Of a DNA stretch of 64,000 nucleotides, positions 48,596-57,111 are shown in pieces. Numbering within the stretch: position 1 is the first letter of the stretch; each line of letters begins with the position of its first letter. Position numbers and translations under genes: made by a program. The stretch is from Mucilaginibacter ginsenosidivorans (GTDB lineage Bacteria; Bacteroidota; Bacteroidia; Sphingobacteriales; Sphingobacteriaceae), in NCBI RefSeq assembly GCF_007971025.1, contig NZ_CP042436.1, forward strand, positions 2,418,001-2,482,000, read 5' to 3'. The notes under the pieces were generated by a model that was not told the origin of the DNA, ran no database searches, and saw only the letters and a program-made list of their open reading frames with translations.

Positions 48596-49441
48596 TTATT
48601 TATAAAAGAAGGTTTGCAACGGTACTTCCGTTATCAATGCGTAATTGCCTTGCCGGCCTAAAACAAAGAAACTGCCATTCCTTACCTTTCTATCTTCAGA
48701 GGGGTTCTCGGCGTACCCTTTCCCGGAAAAATTTGCGGGAAGCAGTTTTGTCGCTAAAATCTTCCCATCTTTATTCACCATGCACAGTTTTTCATGCCCG
48801 GACGATTCCGGATCAATGGTCCAGAAAATAAAATTCCCATCCCACTTACCCACTAAATCCCAATCGGAAGGTTCTTTTTTATCGGGAAAAATATTGACAG
48901 GTATATCATACTCATTACTAACTTGCTTCAGAAACTTGCCGTTTAAATCAAATTTCTCAAAAATGTAATCGTCTGAATTCTTTGATGGTGTTTGCAATAT
49001 TATGCAACTGTCCATAATGGTTTTAGCAACAAAGTGTTTTGAAACCAATGGGTTATTTATTTTATAAAGCGATCCATTAGTCATATTTATTTTTATAAAG
49101 ATCAACTCACCTTTCTTATCGAAGGTAAAATCGTAAAAACTGCCTTTGTAGGAATGTAGCTCGGTTCCCGAATTTAATTCTTTGTAGATTTTGCGATAGA
49201 TCTGTCTGTTGTAATCAAAAACGGCGAGGCAGGGCTGTTTCCCACCAAAAAAATAAAAATTCCCTTTAGAGTCAACGTCAAAACCCATGATAAGTAGGTC
49301 CATAGGTACATCGGGATCTTTCATAAAGGGCACACCTTTGATGTTGTCCAGTGGAATTAAAGTCTGTTTTTTTTGAAAAGTCTGTGATAAAGAAAACAAA
49401 CCGTTTAAACACAGAAGTAGAGTGAAAGCTGTTATTTTCAT
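48596..49441 (-). CDS. Secreted protein of unknown function, possibly beta-propeller
   Basis: A 281-residue exported protein with a signal peptide (MKITAFTLLLCLNGLFSLSQ). The mature part repeats a strand-turn pattern (MGFDVDSKGNFYFFGG, FDYNRQIYRKI, FTFDKKGELIFIKI, FDLNGKFLKQVS) suggestive of a six-bladed beta-propeller, but no family is certain. I chose the ATG at 49441 for the signal peptide. The base composition is more AT-rich than the neighbouring operon. Confidence 0.6.
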   Translation of the reverse strand: MKITAFTLLLCLNGLFSLSQTFQKKQTLIPLDNIKGVPFMKDPDVPMDLLIMGFDVDSKGNFYFFGGKQPCLAVFDYNRQIYRKIYKELNSGTELHSYKGSFYDFTFDKKGELIFIKINMTNGSLYKINNPLVSKHFVAKTIMDSCIILQTPSKNSDDYIFEKFDLNGKFLKQVSNEYDIPVNIFPDKKEPSDWDLVGKWDGNFIFWTIDPESSGHEKLCMVNKDGKILATKLLPANFSGKGYAENPSEDRKVRNGSFFVLGRQGNYALITEVPLQTFFYK

Positions 49442-49507
49442 TGAATGGTTCAGGAATTGGAAACTAAAAATAGGAATTATTAAGATCATTTGCGCATCCG
49501 CACGTAT

Positions 49508-49539
49508 CAACTCCCCCTTCAGGGGGCAGGGGGGCTTAA
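49508..49539. repeat. Short GC-rich palindrome overlapping the 3' end of the RsmB-like gene
   Basis: ACTCCCCCTTCAGGGGGCAG followed by GGGGGCTT is a widespread Bacteroidota intergenic motif. It includes the stop codon and last codons (LSPPAP) of the methyltransferase gene. Confidence 0.55.
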
Positions 49540-50688
49540 TCTCGCCACAAACATCGTATCGGCCCGGCGTTCATAGCCTTTCAATACCTGCATACTTTCC
49601 ACTTTCAGACCCAGTTGTTTTACCATAAAATTGACGGCGTCTTCGTTTTCGGCTTTTAGGGCCGAACAGGTGATGTAAATAAGCGGCTTACCGGGTTTAA
49701 GGTATTTGGCCACGTTAGCGGCGATGCTTTGCTGCAGTTTTTGAAAGAACTCAATTTTCTGCGATTGAAACTGGCTGATCATTTCGGGCGTACGGCCCCA
49801 GGTGCCCGAACCGCTGCATGGCGCGTCAAGGATAATACCATCGAAAGCATAATCGTGCAGTTCCGGGTCGACATTTTTGGTGAGGTCGAGCAGTTTTTTC
49901 TGGTATTTGATCAGCCCGGCATTTTGAAAGCGGCCGTCAAGATTATCTAATATAGATTCACGTATATCCGATACCACCAGCTTGATATCAGGCTGCAGCT
50001 CGTGCAGCAGCAACGACTTACCGCCCGATGCCGCGCAGGCATCCCACCAGGCATCCCATTTATTAGGCTTAAACCAGTTAGCCGTTTGCTGCGAGGAATG
50101 ATCCTGCACCTCGAACCAGTTTTGCTGCGGGAAAAGTGCATCCAGCCGGGTGCCATTAGGCAGGGCCAGGCAGCCGTTGCCTTCGTCCTTATAGGTAATA
50201 TCGGCCTTCGCCAATACACCCTTTACCATGGTTTCCGAACCTTCGCGTACGCGGATGAACAGGTCGGGCTGGATAAAGAATGATTTGAGAAAAATATCCT
50301 TATCAATACCATCCGACAGCCCCGCCGACCAGGGGAATACGTCTGCCAGTTTAAAGGCAGGGTAGGCGTTTTTAACCAGTTTCAGCTTTTCGCCTATGTC
50401 AAACCCGATGCACAATGCCCATTCGGGTTTAAAATGCTGCAAAAACGAATTCGTTTGGTTGTTGCACAGAAATTCGGCCACCATCAGGCGCTCTTCGGTT
50501 GGCGTATTATCTAAAGCTTTACCAAGGCGAAAGTAGTTGTAAATGAGCCGGCTGGCTACCTTGCGGTCGGTTGAGCCCATTTGTTTGTTTTGACGGTAAA
50601 AGCCCGGCAAAAACTTGCTTAAGGGCATTTCGGCAGGGTAGGCACCCAATATTCGCTGAAATGTCTTAAGCTGGTTAAGTGCCTTCAT
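49519..50688 (-). CDS. RsmB/NOP family RNA cytosine-C5 methyltransferase
   Basis: A 389-residue SAM-dependent enzyme. The two signature cysteines are in LDAPCSGSGTWGRTPE (motif IV) and ITCSALKAENED (motif VI, catalytic Cys). An SAM-binding region precedes them. The probable substrate is 16S rRNA, though it lacks the NusB-like N-terminus of classical RsmB. Its ATG overlaps the upstream gene by four bases (ATGA type), so it is the third gene of the guaA operon. The last codons come from a dispersed repeat. Confidence 0.85.
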   Translation of the reverse strand: MKALNQLKTFQRILGAYPAEMPLSKFLPGFYRQNKQMGSTDRKVASRLIYNYFRLGKALDNTPTEERLMVAEFLCNNQTNSFLQHFKPEWALCIGFDIGEKLKLVKNAYPAFKLADVFPWSAGLSDGIDKDIFLKSFFIQPDLFIRVREGSETMVKGVLAKADITYKDEGNGCLALPNGTRLDALFPQQNWFEVQDHSSQQTANWFKPNKWDAWWDACAASGGKSLLLHELQPDIKLVVSDIRESILDNLDGRFQNAGLIKYQKKLLDLTKNVDPELHDYAFDGIILDAPCSGSGTWGRTPEMISQFQSQKIEFFQKLQQSIAANVAKYLKPGKPLIYITCSALKAENEDAVNFMVKQLGLKVESMQVLKGYERRADTMFVARLSPPAP

Positions 50689-51941
50689 TCTGCTTTTTTC
50701 AGCTCAAAGTTATCATATTGGAGCACATTTACATGCGTATTTATCCAGCCTACGCCCGGGCGCTTTATGAAATGGTATTTGTTAAGTATACCGGTGAAGT
50801 CAGCCTTATCCAGCGTTTTGATATCGGTACCACCCGTAAGTAAACCGCCAAAGTACATACCCTCGTCATATCCCATAATGGCGTAATAGTTTGGCTCGGT
50901 ACGGTAGGCCCTGCGATAATCGCGCGCAAAGGCCGCTATGGCGGCGTCCTTCCAATCCACGCGGCTGGTAGATGTGATATGCGTTTTCAGGTCGGACAAC
51001 AGATCGGTTTTCAGGTAAGCGAATTTGCGCCAGTTAGGATGGCCGAACACTACCACTTTATAGTTTTTTGATAATGAGTCGAGCGAATGCAGGGTAACCA
51101 TCAGGAAACCCTGGTTGGTTGATGGTACGACAAATATATTCTCCTCGGTGGCTGACAACTGCGGCATTAGTCCGTTAAGTTGACCCCGTTGGATGACCTC
51201 GGCAACCACTTTTATCTTCCCCTTGCCAATACTGTCAATTTGCTTTTTGAAAGGTATGATGTAATTATTCTCGTCGCTAAACCCGGATTTAAGAATGAAT
51301 ACTTTTTTCGGCCTGTAGTGCTCATTAATATAATCCGCGGCGCCTTTGGCATGGTACACCAGCGGGGTAGCCACGGTAACCAGGTTGGGGTTTTTAATGT
51401 TTGATGGCGAAGCCGGCGACAGGGGCGATACAATAAGCTTTGGCGGCCCCGAAAGTATATCGGCAAAAGCGTGCATGTCGTCAGGGAAAATAGGGCCCAC
51501 TACCAGGTTACTGCTGCGGATGGCGGCGTTATAGCCAAGGCTTTGCGCCTCGGGCACCTGGTCCTTGGTGTCGAACAACTGAAGTTTGAAATTATAGCCG
51601 CGTTCGGCAAGTGTATCAAGCGCCAGTTTGAAACCCTGGTAAAAATCGAGTGAAAGGTTGGCGTGCGATAGCGTGGTGGAGTTATATGCCCCGCCGGGAT
51701 TAAGGTTATCCAGTTCCAGCGGCAGCAGCATAGCTATGCTTGCCGTTTTGGCTGCAACCAGCTTGGCTTCGGGCTTTTCCTGCTCTTTTTTAGTAACTGC
51801 GGGCTGCTCTTTTTTTGAACTGGCTGCGGTAGTTACCGGGCGCACTTTGGGCGAACAAGCTGCGGCCAGCAAGGCAATACCTGCAAAAAATAACCACCTA
51901 TTCCCACTCAATAGTGGCAGGTGGTTTCGAGCTGATGTCAT
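50685..51941 (-). CDS. Periplasmic-binding-protein-like lipoprotein (LpoA/ABC-substrate type)
   Basis: A 418-residue lipoprotein: a signal with the lipobox LAAAC (Cys near residue 29), a Lys/Glu-rich spacer, and a type 1 periplasmic-binding fold ([43 protein letters not shown]-like strands). It resembles PBP-activator LpoA or amino-acid-binding proteins; which is unresolved. It overlaps guaA by 44 bases and the methyltransferase by four, so all three are co-transcribed. Confidence 0.75.
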   Translation of the reverse strand: MTSARNHLPLLSGNRWLFFAGIALLAAACSPKVRPVTTAASSKKEQPAVTKKEQEKPEAKLVAAKTASIAMLLPLELDNLNPGGAYNSTTLSHANLSLDFYQGFKLALDTLAERGYNFKLQLFDTKDQVPEAQSLGYNAAIRSSNLVVGPIFPDDMHAFADILSGPPKLIVSPLSPASPSNIKNPNLVTVATPLVYHAKGAADYINEHYRPKKVFILKSGFSDENNYIIPFKKQIDSIGKGKIKVVAEVIQRGQLNGLMPQLSATEENIFVVPSTNQGFLMVTLHSLDSLSKNYKVVVFGHPNWRKFAYLKTDLLSDLKTHITSTSRVDWKDAAIAAFARDYRRAYRTEPNYYAIMGYDEGMYFGGLLTGGTDIKTLDKADFTGILNKYHFIKRPGVGWINTHVNVLQYDNFELKKAE

Positions 51942-53427
51942 ATACTACCCGGTTTATTCCTTTAACATTGTTAATGATCTCGTTGGATATTTTAGCCAGC
52001 AGATCGTATGGTAAATGGCACCAGTCGGCGGTCATGCCGTCTAATGATTCCACTGCGCGAAGGCAAACCACGTTTTCGTAAGTACGCTCATCGCCCATAA
52101 CACCTACCGACTGTACCGGTAAAAATATGGTGCCGGCCTGCCAAACTTTATCGTAAACACCTGCCGACCGCAAATTGTTGATATAAATTGCGTCGGCTTC
52201 CTGCAGGATAGCCACTTTTTGCGGGGTAACCTCGCCTAATATCCTGATTGCCAGTCCGGGACCCGGGAAGGGGTGACGGCCCAAAATATTTGGGTCGATG
52301 CCTAAAGCTTTGCCAACTTTGCGCACTTCGTCCTTAAAAAGTGTATTTAAAGGTTCAACCACTTTCAGTTTCATAAAGTCGGGCAAGCCACCCACGTTAT
52401 GGTGCGATTTGATGGTAGCCGAAGGGCCCTTTACCGAAACGGATTCGATCACATCCGGGTAAATGGTTCCCTGGCCAAGCCATTTCACATCCTGTACCTG
52501 GTGGGCCTCATCGTCAAATACCTCTATAAACACCCGGCCGATAGCTTTGCGTTTTTTCTCGGGGTCGGTTAACCCGGCTAAGGCATCATAGAAACGCTGT
52601 TTGGCATCAACACCTTTTACATTCAGGCCCATGTGCTTGTACGAATCCAAAACCGATTCGAACTCATCCTTACGCAACAGGCCGTTGTCTACAAATATGC
52701 AATACAAGTTTTTGCCGATGGCGTGGTGCAGCAAAACCGCTGCTACCGACGAGTCGACACCGCCGGAAAGACCGAGGACAACCTTATCGCCGCCCAGTTT
52801 CTCTTTCAATCCGGCAACGGTAGTTTCGATGAACGAATCAGGTGTCCAGTCCTGGACGCAGCCGCAAATGTCAACCAGGAAGTTCTCAAGCAATTGCTTG
52901 CCGTCAATACTATGGGTCACTTCGGGGTGGAACTGTATACCGAAGGTTTGTGTGTCTTTAATATGGAACGCCGCCACCTTTACGGTATCGGTGCTGGCAA
53001 TGATCTCGAAATCTTTACCGAGGCTCACAATGGTATCGGCATGCGACATCCATACCTGCGAACCGGAAGGAACGTTTTTAAATAAGGGGTTCCCCTTTTC
53101 AATGTATTGCAGGTTTGCCCGGCCATATTCGCGGGAGCTCGACTTCATAACTTCGCCACCGTTGAAATGGGCGATGTTTTGAGCGCCATAGCATACGCCT
53201 AAAATAGGCAGCGTTTTATGGTACTTGGCAAAATCGAAAAGCGGTGCGTCTTCCTGCCTTACGGAGTAGGGGCTGCCGGAAAGGACGATGCCTTTTACGC
53301 TGCTGTCAAGTTCGGGAAAGTGATTGAAAGGGTGGATCTCACAATAGATATTGAGCTCCCTGACACGGCGCGCGATGAGTTGGGTGAACTGCGAGCCAAA
53401 GTCAAGAATCAGGATTTTTTCTTGCAT
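51898..53427 (-). CDS. guaA: GMP synthase (glutamine-hydrolysing)
   Basis: Converts XMP to GMP using glutamine and ATP. The N-terminal class I amidotransferase has the nucleophile Cys in LGVCYGAQ and His/Glu in FHPEVTHS. The ATP pyrophosphatase domain has the P-loop [13 protein letters not shown], and the C-terminal dimerisation domain contains [13 protein letters not shown]. The length of 509 residues is standard. I chose the ATG at 53427 over an upstream TTG. First gene of a three-gene operon. Confidence 0.97.
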   Translation of the reverse strand: MQEKILILDFGSQFTQLIARRVRELNIYCEIHPFNHFPELDSSVKGIVLSGSPYSVRQEDAPLFDFAKYHKTLPILGVCYGAQNIAHFNGGEVMKSSSREYGRANLQYIEKGNPLFKNVPSGSQVWMSHADTIVSLGKDFEIIASTDTVKVAAFHIKDTQTFGIQFHPEVTHSIDGKQLLENFLVDICGCVQDWTPDSFIETTVAGLKEKLGGDKVVLGLSGGVDSSVAAVLLHHAIGKNLYCIFVDNGLLRKDEFESVLDSYKHMGLNVKGVDAKQRFYDALAGLTDPEKKRKAIGRVFIEVFDDEAHQVQDVKWLGQGTIYPDVIESVSVKGPSATIKSHHNVGGLPDFMKLKVVEPLNTLFKDEVRKVGKALGIDPNILGRHPFPGPGLAIRILGEVTPQKVAILQEADAIYINNLRSAGVYDKVWQAGTIFLPVQSVGVMGDERTYENVVCLRAVESLDGMTADWCHLPYDLLAKISNEIINNVKGINRVVYDISSKPPATIEWE

Positions 53428-53447
53428 GGGCAAAGATAGGGTTTTTG

Positions 53448-53478
53448 TTGGAAGGTTGTAACGTTGGAAGGTTATAAA
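53448..53478. repeat. Two tandem copies of a 15-16-base unit
   Basis: GTTGGAAGGTTGTAAC is directly followed by GTTGGAAGGTTATAA, immediately upstream of guaA. Confidence 0.5.
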
Positions 53479-53483
53479 ATCAA

Positions 53484-53515
53484 AAACTTACGAAGTTTAA
53501 GAACTTCGTAAGTTT
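53484..53515 (-). terminator. Terminator-like perfect hairpin after peptide precursor 2
   Basis: AAACTTACGAAGTT and AACTTCGTAAGTTT are exact 14-base arms with a TAAG loop. On the minus strand a GTTTTTGATTTT tract follows, so it probably ends the precursor 2 transcript; similar hairpins are dispersed in Bacteroidota. Confidence 0.7.
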
Positions 53516-53565
53516 GATTATAGGCTACTACCTAAAGAAAATGTTGCTTAATGTAAAGTATCAAA

Positions 53566-53769
53566 TTAAGGGCAGGCACATGTGGCAGATGTTGCACCGT
53601 CGGGGCAATGCAAATAAGGGTCGTTACAGCCTGAGCCATACGGATAGTTTCCCACTGTTACAGTTGTAATTCCTCCGCCCGGAAAATAGCAGGTAACCGT
53701 ACAGGTAGGAGGGGTGCCGCCTTTAACAATTTTCATCTCATCTCTGCTTAGTTTTACTTTGTTTTTCAT
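53566..53769 (-). CDS. Double-glycine leader, Cys-rich peptide precursor 2 (RiPP-like)
   Basis: A 67-residue precursor. The leader MKNKVKLSRDEMKIVKGG is 18 residues long, like that of precursor 1 (18417), with identical KLSR, EMK, V and GG positions. The 49-residue core has six Cys (core positions 5, 9, 30, 37, 46, 48) and is rich in Gly, Thr, Tyr and Pro; it shares no clear alignment with core 1. The start is the ATG at 53769. An in-frame ATG at 53826 would run translation through the conserved leader element and is rejected. No transporter or modifying enzyme is adjacent; guaA lies downstream and VapBC upstream. Confidence 0.82.
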   Translation of the reverse strand: MKNKVKLSRDEMKIVKGGTPPTCTVTCYFPGGGITTVTVGNYPYGSGCNDPYLHCPDGATSATCACP

Positions 53770-53792
53770 AAAAACGATTTTATAATGGATAA

Positions 53793-53856
53793 ACTTGCCG
53801 TACCACGCCCGGCAATTTGGCGGCATGTAGTATCAAAGTGCATGCTTCTTTACTTT
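53793..53856 (-). promoter_or_regulatory. Conserved leader element upstream of peptide precursor 2
   Basis: Counterpart of 18326-18390. On the minus strand it holds stem 1 (GCATG at 53841-53845 with CATGC at 53823-53827) and stem 2 (TTGCCG at 53810-53815 with CGGCAA at 53795-53800, loop containing GGCGTGGT). It ends 25 bases before the start codon. Confidence 0.7.
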
Positions 53857-54124
53857 TCGCGAGAAGTTTCTTTATGGTTATGAATGCATAGCCGGTATTT
53901 CGTATTGGTAAAATAGAGGGGAAATTTTACCAGGTTGATTAAGGTGCATCGGTGAAATGAGGGCATCACAAGATGTTTGTTAAACTATTGGTTAAATATA
54001 AACTAAATTATTAGGAAATATCAAGTGCTTTAAAAAAAATTATAAAGCTTAAAGAAGAGCTATATGAGTTGGCTGGATTAAAGCTCGCGAAGATTTATAA
54101 AGGTTGAAGATTAATACTGATAAA
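53857..54124. other. AT-rich intergenic region upstream of precursor 2
   Basis: No reading frame or strong promoter was recognised here. A small palindrome ACTTCTCGCGAAAAGT (about 53854-53869) borders the leader element. Confidence 0.4.
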
Positions 54125-54520
54125 TCAGCGATCACCCGTAAGGTTTGCAGTATGCTGATAAGTTATCAGCTTTAATTCTTTAATAATTTTAAATTGTTTA
54201 TCAGCTGTAATAATCGGATAATCCAGAGTTAACGCTGTGGCTGCTATTATGGCATCTGCTAATTTCAAATGATATTTTTTCCTTAGTTCAATATATTCCT
54301 GCTTAATAAGGTCATTTAAAGCAATCACTGAACAATCATGTAAAAGGTCTTTAATGCGCTTTTCTTCCTTTGTGGTGATATTCTTGTAGCCAACTAATTC
54401 TAACTCAGTTATAAAGGATAGATAAATGTATTTACCTTGCAAAAAATCCTCTAACGTGTCGCTCCCATTTAAGAGGTATAGAATTATGTTGGTATCAACT
54501 AATATCTCTTTCCCACTCAT
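54125..54520 (-). CDS. vapC: PIN-domain ribonuclease toxin VapC
   Basis: A 131-residue PIN protein, the toxin of a VapBC pair. The acidic metal-binding residues are Asp9 (ILVDTNIILYLL), Glu39 or Glu41 (ITELELVG), Asp89 (KLADAIIAA) and Asp107 (ITADKQF). VapC toxins cleave tRNA or rRNA; the target here is unknown. The start overlaps the end of the upstream antitoxin gene by 26 bases. Confidence 0.85.
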   Translation of the reverse strand: MSGKEILVDTNIILYLLNGSDTLEDFLQGKYIYLSFITELELVGYKNITTKEEKRIKDLLHDCSVIALNDLIKQEYIELRKKYHLKLADAIIAATALTLDYPIITADKQFKIIKELKLITYQHTANLTGDR

Positions 54521-54680
54521 CGCGAAGTTTTATTTGAATTGTTAAGGGATCTTCTGTGAGTTTTATCGCGCCATTGTATTTTTTTGCATTGAAGCCAGCA
54601 GTTTTCTTTTGTTTATAGATTGCTTTTTCAATAGCTTCAATATCACTTTTACTAGCCCCTTTTTCTAATACTAAAACCAT
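54495..54680 (-). CDS. vapB: Putative VapB-type antitoxin
   Basis: A 61-residue protein, EKGASKSDIEAIEKAIYKQK in the first half and a charged C-terminus (TIQIKLRDEWERDIS) suited to wrapping the toxin. The DNA-binding type is not obvious. The assignment rests mainly on size and on the overlap with vapC. Confidence 0.72.
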   Translation of the reverse strand: MVLVLEKGASKSDIEAIEKAIYKQKKTAGFNAKKYNGAIKLTEDPLTIQIKLRDEWERDIS

Positions 54681-54721
54681 AACCTGATAATTAACCTAAC
54701 AAATTTAATAAAAAGTATGCA

Positions 54722-55321
54722 TTACTTATCGTCTAATAGATCAACACAATGTTTCGCCATAGCGGGCAGACGGCTGCTTAGTGATTGCAAGCCCTTTTTG
54801 TCGCCTGTGTTTAAATAAAGTGTCTTGATCAGGTCTAAAGTATCATCATCCGGGTCGCAGGCCTGGGCCTTTTCCAAATAGGGCAGGGCCTTAAGTACGG
54901 CTTTTTTGTAAACATCGGCTATTTGAGGGTAGGATGGGTCGGTAGTGGGTGTGCGGTATAGTTTCAATTGGATATCCTCGGCGCGGTCGTTATACAGGTA
55001 GCCAAGCGCCCGTTGCACCACAAAATAGTTGGGTTCGGCAGCGGCTACTTTTTCGTAGTAGATAACCGCATCTGCATCCTGCTCCACATCATCAAAAACT
55101 TTGGCGAGCTTGGCAAAAAAAGCAATGCGAGCCTTAGGCTCAAGTTTTGCTGTGTCGGGCAGAATCCTTTGACCGGCCATAACAGCACCGTAGCTATCGT
55201 CATTTAAAGTAGCCATATCAAAGTCCCCCAGCTTATTAAGCAACACGGTATCCGCTGTTTGTGCTTTGGCGAGGGTTGTTACCGAACCCAGTATCAACAG
55301 GAAAATATATCTTTTAAGCAT
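54722..55321 (-). CDS. Secreted TPR-like protein
   Basis: A 199-residue exported protein with a signal peptide (MLKRYIFLLILGSVTTLAKA). The mature part has helical repeats (AVIYYEKVAAAEPNYFVVQR, ALPYLEKAQACDPDDDTLDL) typical of tetratricopeptide repeats. Probably a periplasmic scaffold; no partner is evident. I chose the ATG at 55321 for the signal peptide. Confidence 0.7.
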   Translation of the reverse strand: MLKRYIFLLILGSVTTLAKAQTADTVLLNKLGDFDMATLNDDSYGAVMAGQRILPDTAKLEPKARIAFFAKLAKVFDDVEQDADAVIYYEKVAAAEPNYFVVQRALGYLYNDRAEDIQLKLYRTPTTDPSYPQIADVYKKAVLKALPYLEKAQACDPDDDTLDLIKTLYLNTGDKKGLQSLSSRLPAMAKHCVDLLDDK

Positions 55322-55398
55322 GGGATGTAAAGCGGAGATAAACAAATATCGTATTAACCAACGAATATACACTACCGCATAGTGTGCAGCGGAGAAAT

Positions 55399-56022
55399 TT
55401 ACGATGAAGCCGTTTCCTCTTGCTGCTTTTTCGAAAAATATTTACCTGTAATAACAAACAGTGCGGAGATAATGAAAAATACCAGCACTAAAACAGCAGA
55501 ATTTAAGAGCGTTTTTGTCATTCCTATTTCGCTGACGTTGACAAAAGGGTAGGGATAAAAATTAGAAAAGCTTCCGCGTATCAGAATAAACGCCAGGTAA
55601 GCCAGCGGGTAAATAACCCATTTGGGGATTTGCCGTAATGTTACCGCTTTTTTATCTTCATACACGGCCCAGAAAATGATCGCTAAAACCGGTATTACGG
55701 TATGAAGAAGTTCGTCGACGATGAGTTGCAAACCCTCGGGGTTCCAGGTCGCCCTTAATATAACCTGGTACACAGCCCCCGCCATAAAAATATAAATGGT
55801 AACGGCGGTGAGCGTGCCAGGTTTGCGCACGATTGCCGGATTGAAAGTGTTCAGCGTAAAATAAACGGCTACCAGGATATTTGTAAGGATGGTGAAGAAG
55901 CTAAAAAAGCGAATGATGGTTTCAGCTACCGGCGCAGACCTGTTTTCGATCATCAGCGCAAACTGCGCTGTCACGGCAAACCATCCGGTCAAAGCAAATA
56001 AAACGGAGAGGAATTTTTTCAT
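55399..56022 (-). CDS. Pr6Pr family membrane protein
   Basis: A 207-residue membrane protein with six predicted helices and the Pr6Pr-type pattern (RFFSFFTILTNILVAVYF, DELLHTVIPVLAIIFWAVY, YPFVNVSEIG). Function unknown. It lies 18 bases after the Ada-like zinc protein, so it may be the last gene of that operon. Confidence 0.75.
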   Translation of the reverse strand: MKKFLSVLFALTGWFAVTAQFALMIENRSAPVAETIIRFFSFFTILTNILVAVYFTLNTFNPAIVRKPGTLTAVTIYIFMAGAVYQVILRATWNPEGLQLIVDELLHTVIPVLAIIFWAVYEDKKAVTLRQIPKWVIYPLAYLAFILIRGSFSNFYPYPFVNVSEIGMTKTLLNSAVLVLVFFIISALFVITGKYFSKKQQEETASS

Positions 56023-56040
56023 ACTGCAAGCTGTCGCGAC

Positions 56041-56307
56041 CTAAATATACGCATCCGCTTTCCATATTAAATAAGCTTGCCGCATGCAATGTGCGCATGG
56101 GCGGTACCCCATTGCTTTTGCTTCCTGTTCCGATTGAAAGAACACCCGGTTCTGCATTTTCATTCGTTTGCCCGATACACAACTCAATGTCCCATATATT
56201 TTCAGCTTTTTGTTGCCGCCCCATTGCACTTCGCCGTTGTTTATTAATTCTTTTAATTTCCGGCTTCGCCGGAAAAAAGTATCGCCCAGGTCGGTATGCG
56301 CTATCAT
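56041..56307 (-). CDS. Stand-alone Ada-like metal-binding domain protein
   Basis: An 88-residue protein resembling the N-terminal zinc-binding, methylphosphotriester-accepting domain of Ada: KLKIYGTLSC, then NRVFFQSEQEAKAMGYRPCAHC. It has Cys at 43, 72 and 75; the position of the fourth Ada ligand (C42 of E. coli Ada) is Lys here. The start overlaps the stop of the oxygenase gene (ATGA). It sits in an operon with an MGMT-AraC protein that lacks this domain, so it may supply it in trans (inference). Confidence 0.72.
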   Translation of the reverse strand: MIAHTDLGDTFFRRSRKLKELINNGEVQWGGNKKLKIYGTLSCVSGKRMKMQNRVFFQSEQEAKAMGYRPCAHCMRQAYLIWKADAYI

Positions 56308-56996
56308 GCCGCATCGTGAAAGATAATTCCCAGGGTATGCCTGCTGCCGGACGTTACCTGGCTCACACCGTGCTTCATATTAACGCGGTAGTAGCCCCGC
56401 GTACCCTTCACCGGCCGGAAATTCGTGGTGAAGATCAGGGCATCGCCCTTTTGGGGTTTCAGCACAATAGCTTTGGATTGTGCCCTCGGCTGCTGCTCTA
56501 TCAATACAAACTCGCCGCCCTCATAAGCATCGTCCAAAAACAACACCATTTGCATTGGAAAGTAGATATCGCCATACAGGTCCTGGTGCAGGGTGTTATA
56601 ACCGCCTATGCCATACCGTAAAATCAAAGGCGTCGGGCGGTTTTGACCCGCTGCGTGGCATTGTTCCAACAATTCCGGCAGGCTATCCGGAAATTGCTTT
56701 TGTATACCCAATACCTCCATCCATTTATTGGCAATAGGCGCAAGGTGAGGATAAACCGCCTGCCTGGTAGTTTCGATGATGGCGGGCAGCGGATAATTGA
56801 AATATTTATACTCGCCCAACCCGAAGCGGTAACGCTCCATCACGATGGTTTTGCGGTATAGTTCCTTGTTGTCGTATTGTTGCCGCAGGCTATCACATTC
56901 TTCCGCGGTAAGCAGGCTACTAATAATGGCATAGCCGGTATCGTTCATCTGGCCGGCAACCTGCTGCCAGTCCAATTGATCAATTTGTTGTTTCAT
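56304..56996 (-). CDS. 2OG-Fe(II) oxygenase, PF09859 type (alkylation-damage associated)
   Basis: A 230-residue AlkB-like dioxygenase. The iron ligands are His137 and Asp139 in LHQDLYGD and His209 in NMKHGV; Arg219 in SGSRHTLG binds 2-oxoglutarate. The sequence follows the PF09859 (oxygenase-NA) family closely, including GEYKYFNYPLP and GTRGYYRVNM. The family is predicted to reverse oxidative or alkyl damage in DNA and is often linked to ada genes, as here. It lies 115 bases after the ada-like gene, separated by a palindromic repeat. Confidence 0.87.
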   Translation of the reverse strand: MKQQIDQLDWQQVAGQMNDTGYAIISSLLTAEECDSLRQQYDNKELYRKTIVMERYRFGLGEYKYFNYPLPAIIETTRQAVYPHLAPIANKWMEVLGIQKQFPDSLPELLEQCHAAGQNRPTPLILRYGIGGYNTLHQDLYGDIYFPMQMVLFLDDAYEGGEFVLIEQQPRAQSKAIVLKPQKGDALIFTTNFRPVKGTRGYYRVNMKHGVSQVTSGSRHTLGIIFHDAA

Positions 56997-57025
56997 GAGA
57001 TTTTGATTGATAGTCTCTGTGTACT

Positions 57026-57101
57026 TGTGCCCTTTTCTCAGTGCACTTTGTGGTTTAATTTTTTACCACAGAGGACACTGAGATTTTTCACAGAGGGCAC
57101 A
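57026..57101. repeat. Imperfect palindrome between ada-like and oxygenase genes
   Basis: TGTGCCC (57026-57032) and GGGCACA (57095-57101) bound arms that continue with CTCAGTG / CACTGAG and TTTGTGGT / ACCACAGA. The CACAGAGG type is a frequent intergenic repeat. Confidence 0.5.
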
Positions 57102-57111
57102 GCGGCTTAAT

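Noticed and set aside
53770..53826. N-terminal extension of precursor 2 from the ATG at 53826
   Set aside because: It would translate the conserved leader element; the similarity to precursor 1 there is at DNA level with frame-breaking indels, and the leader peptide starts cleanly at 53769.
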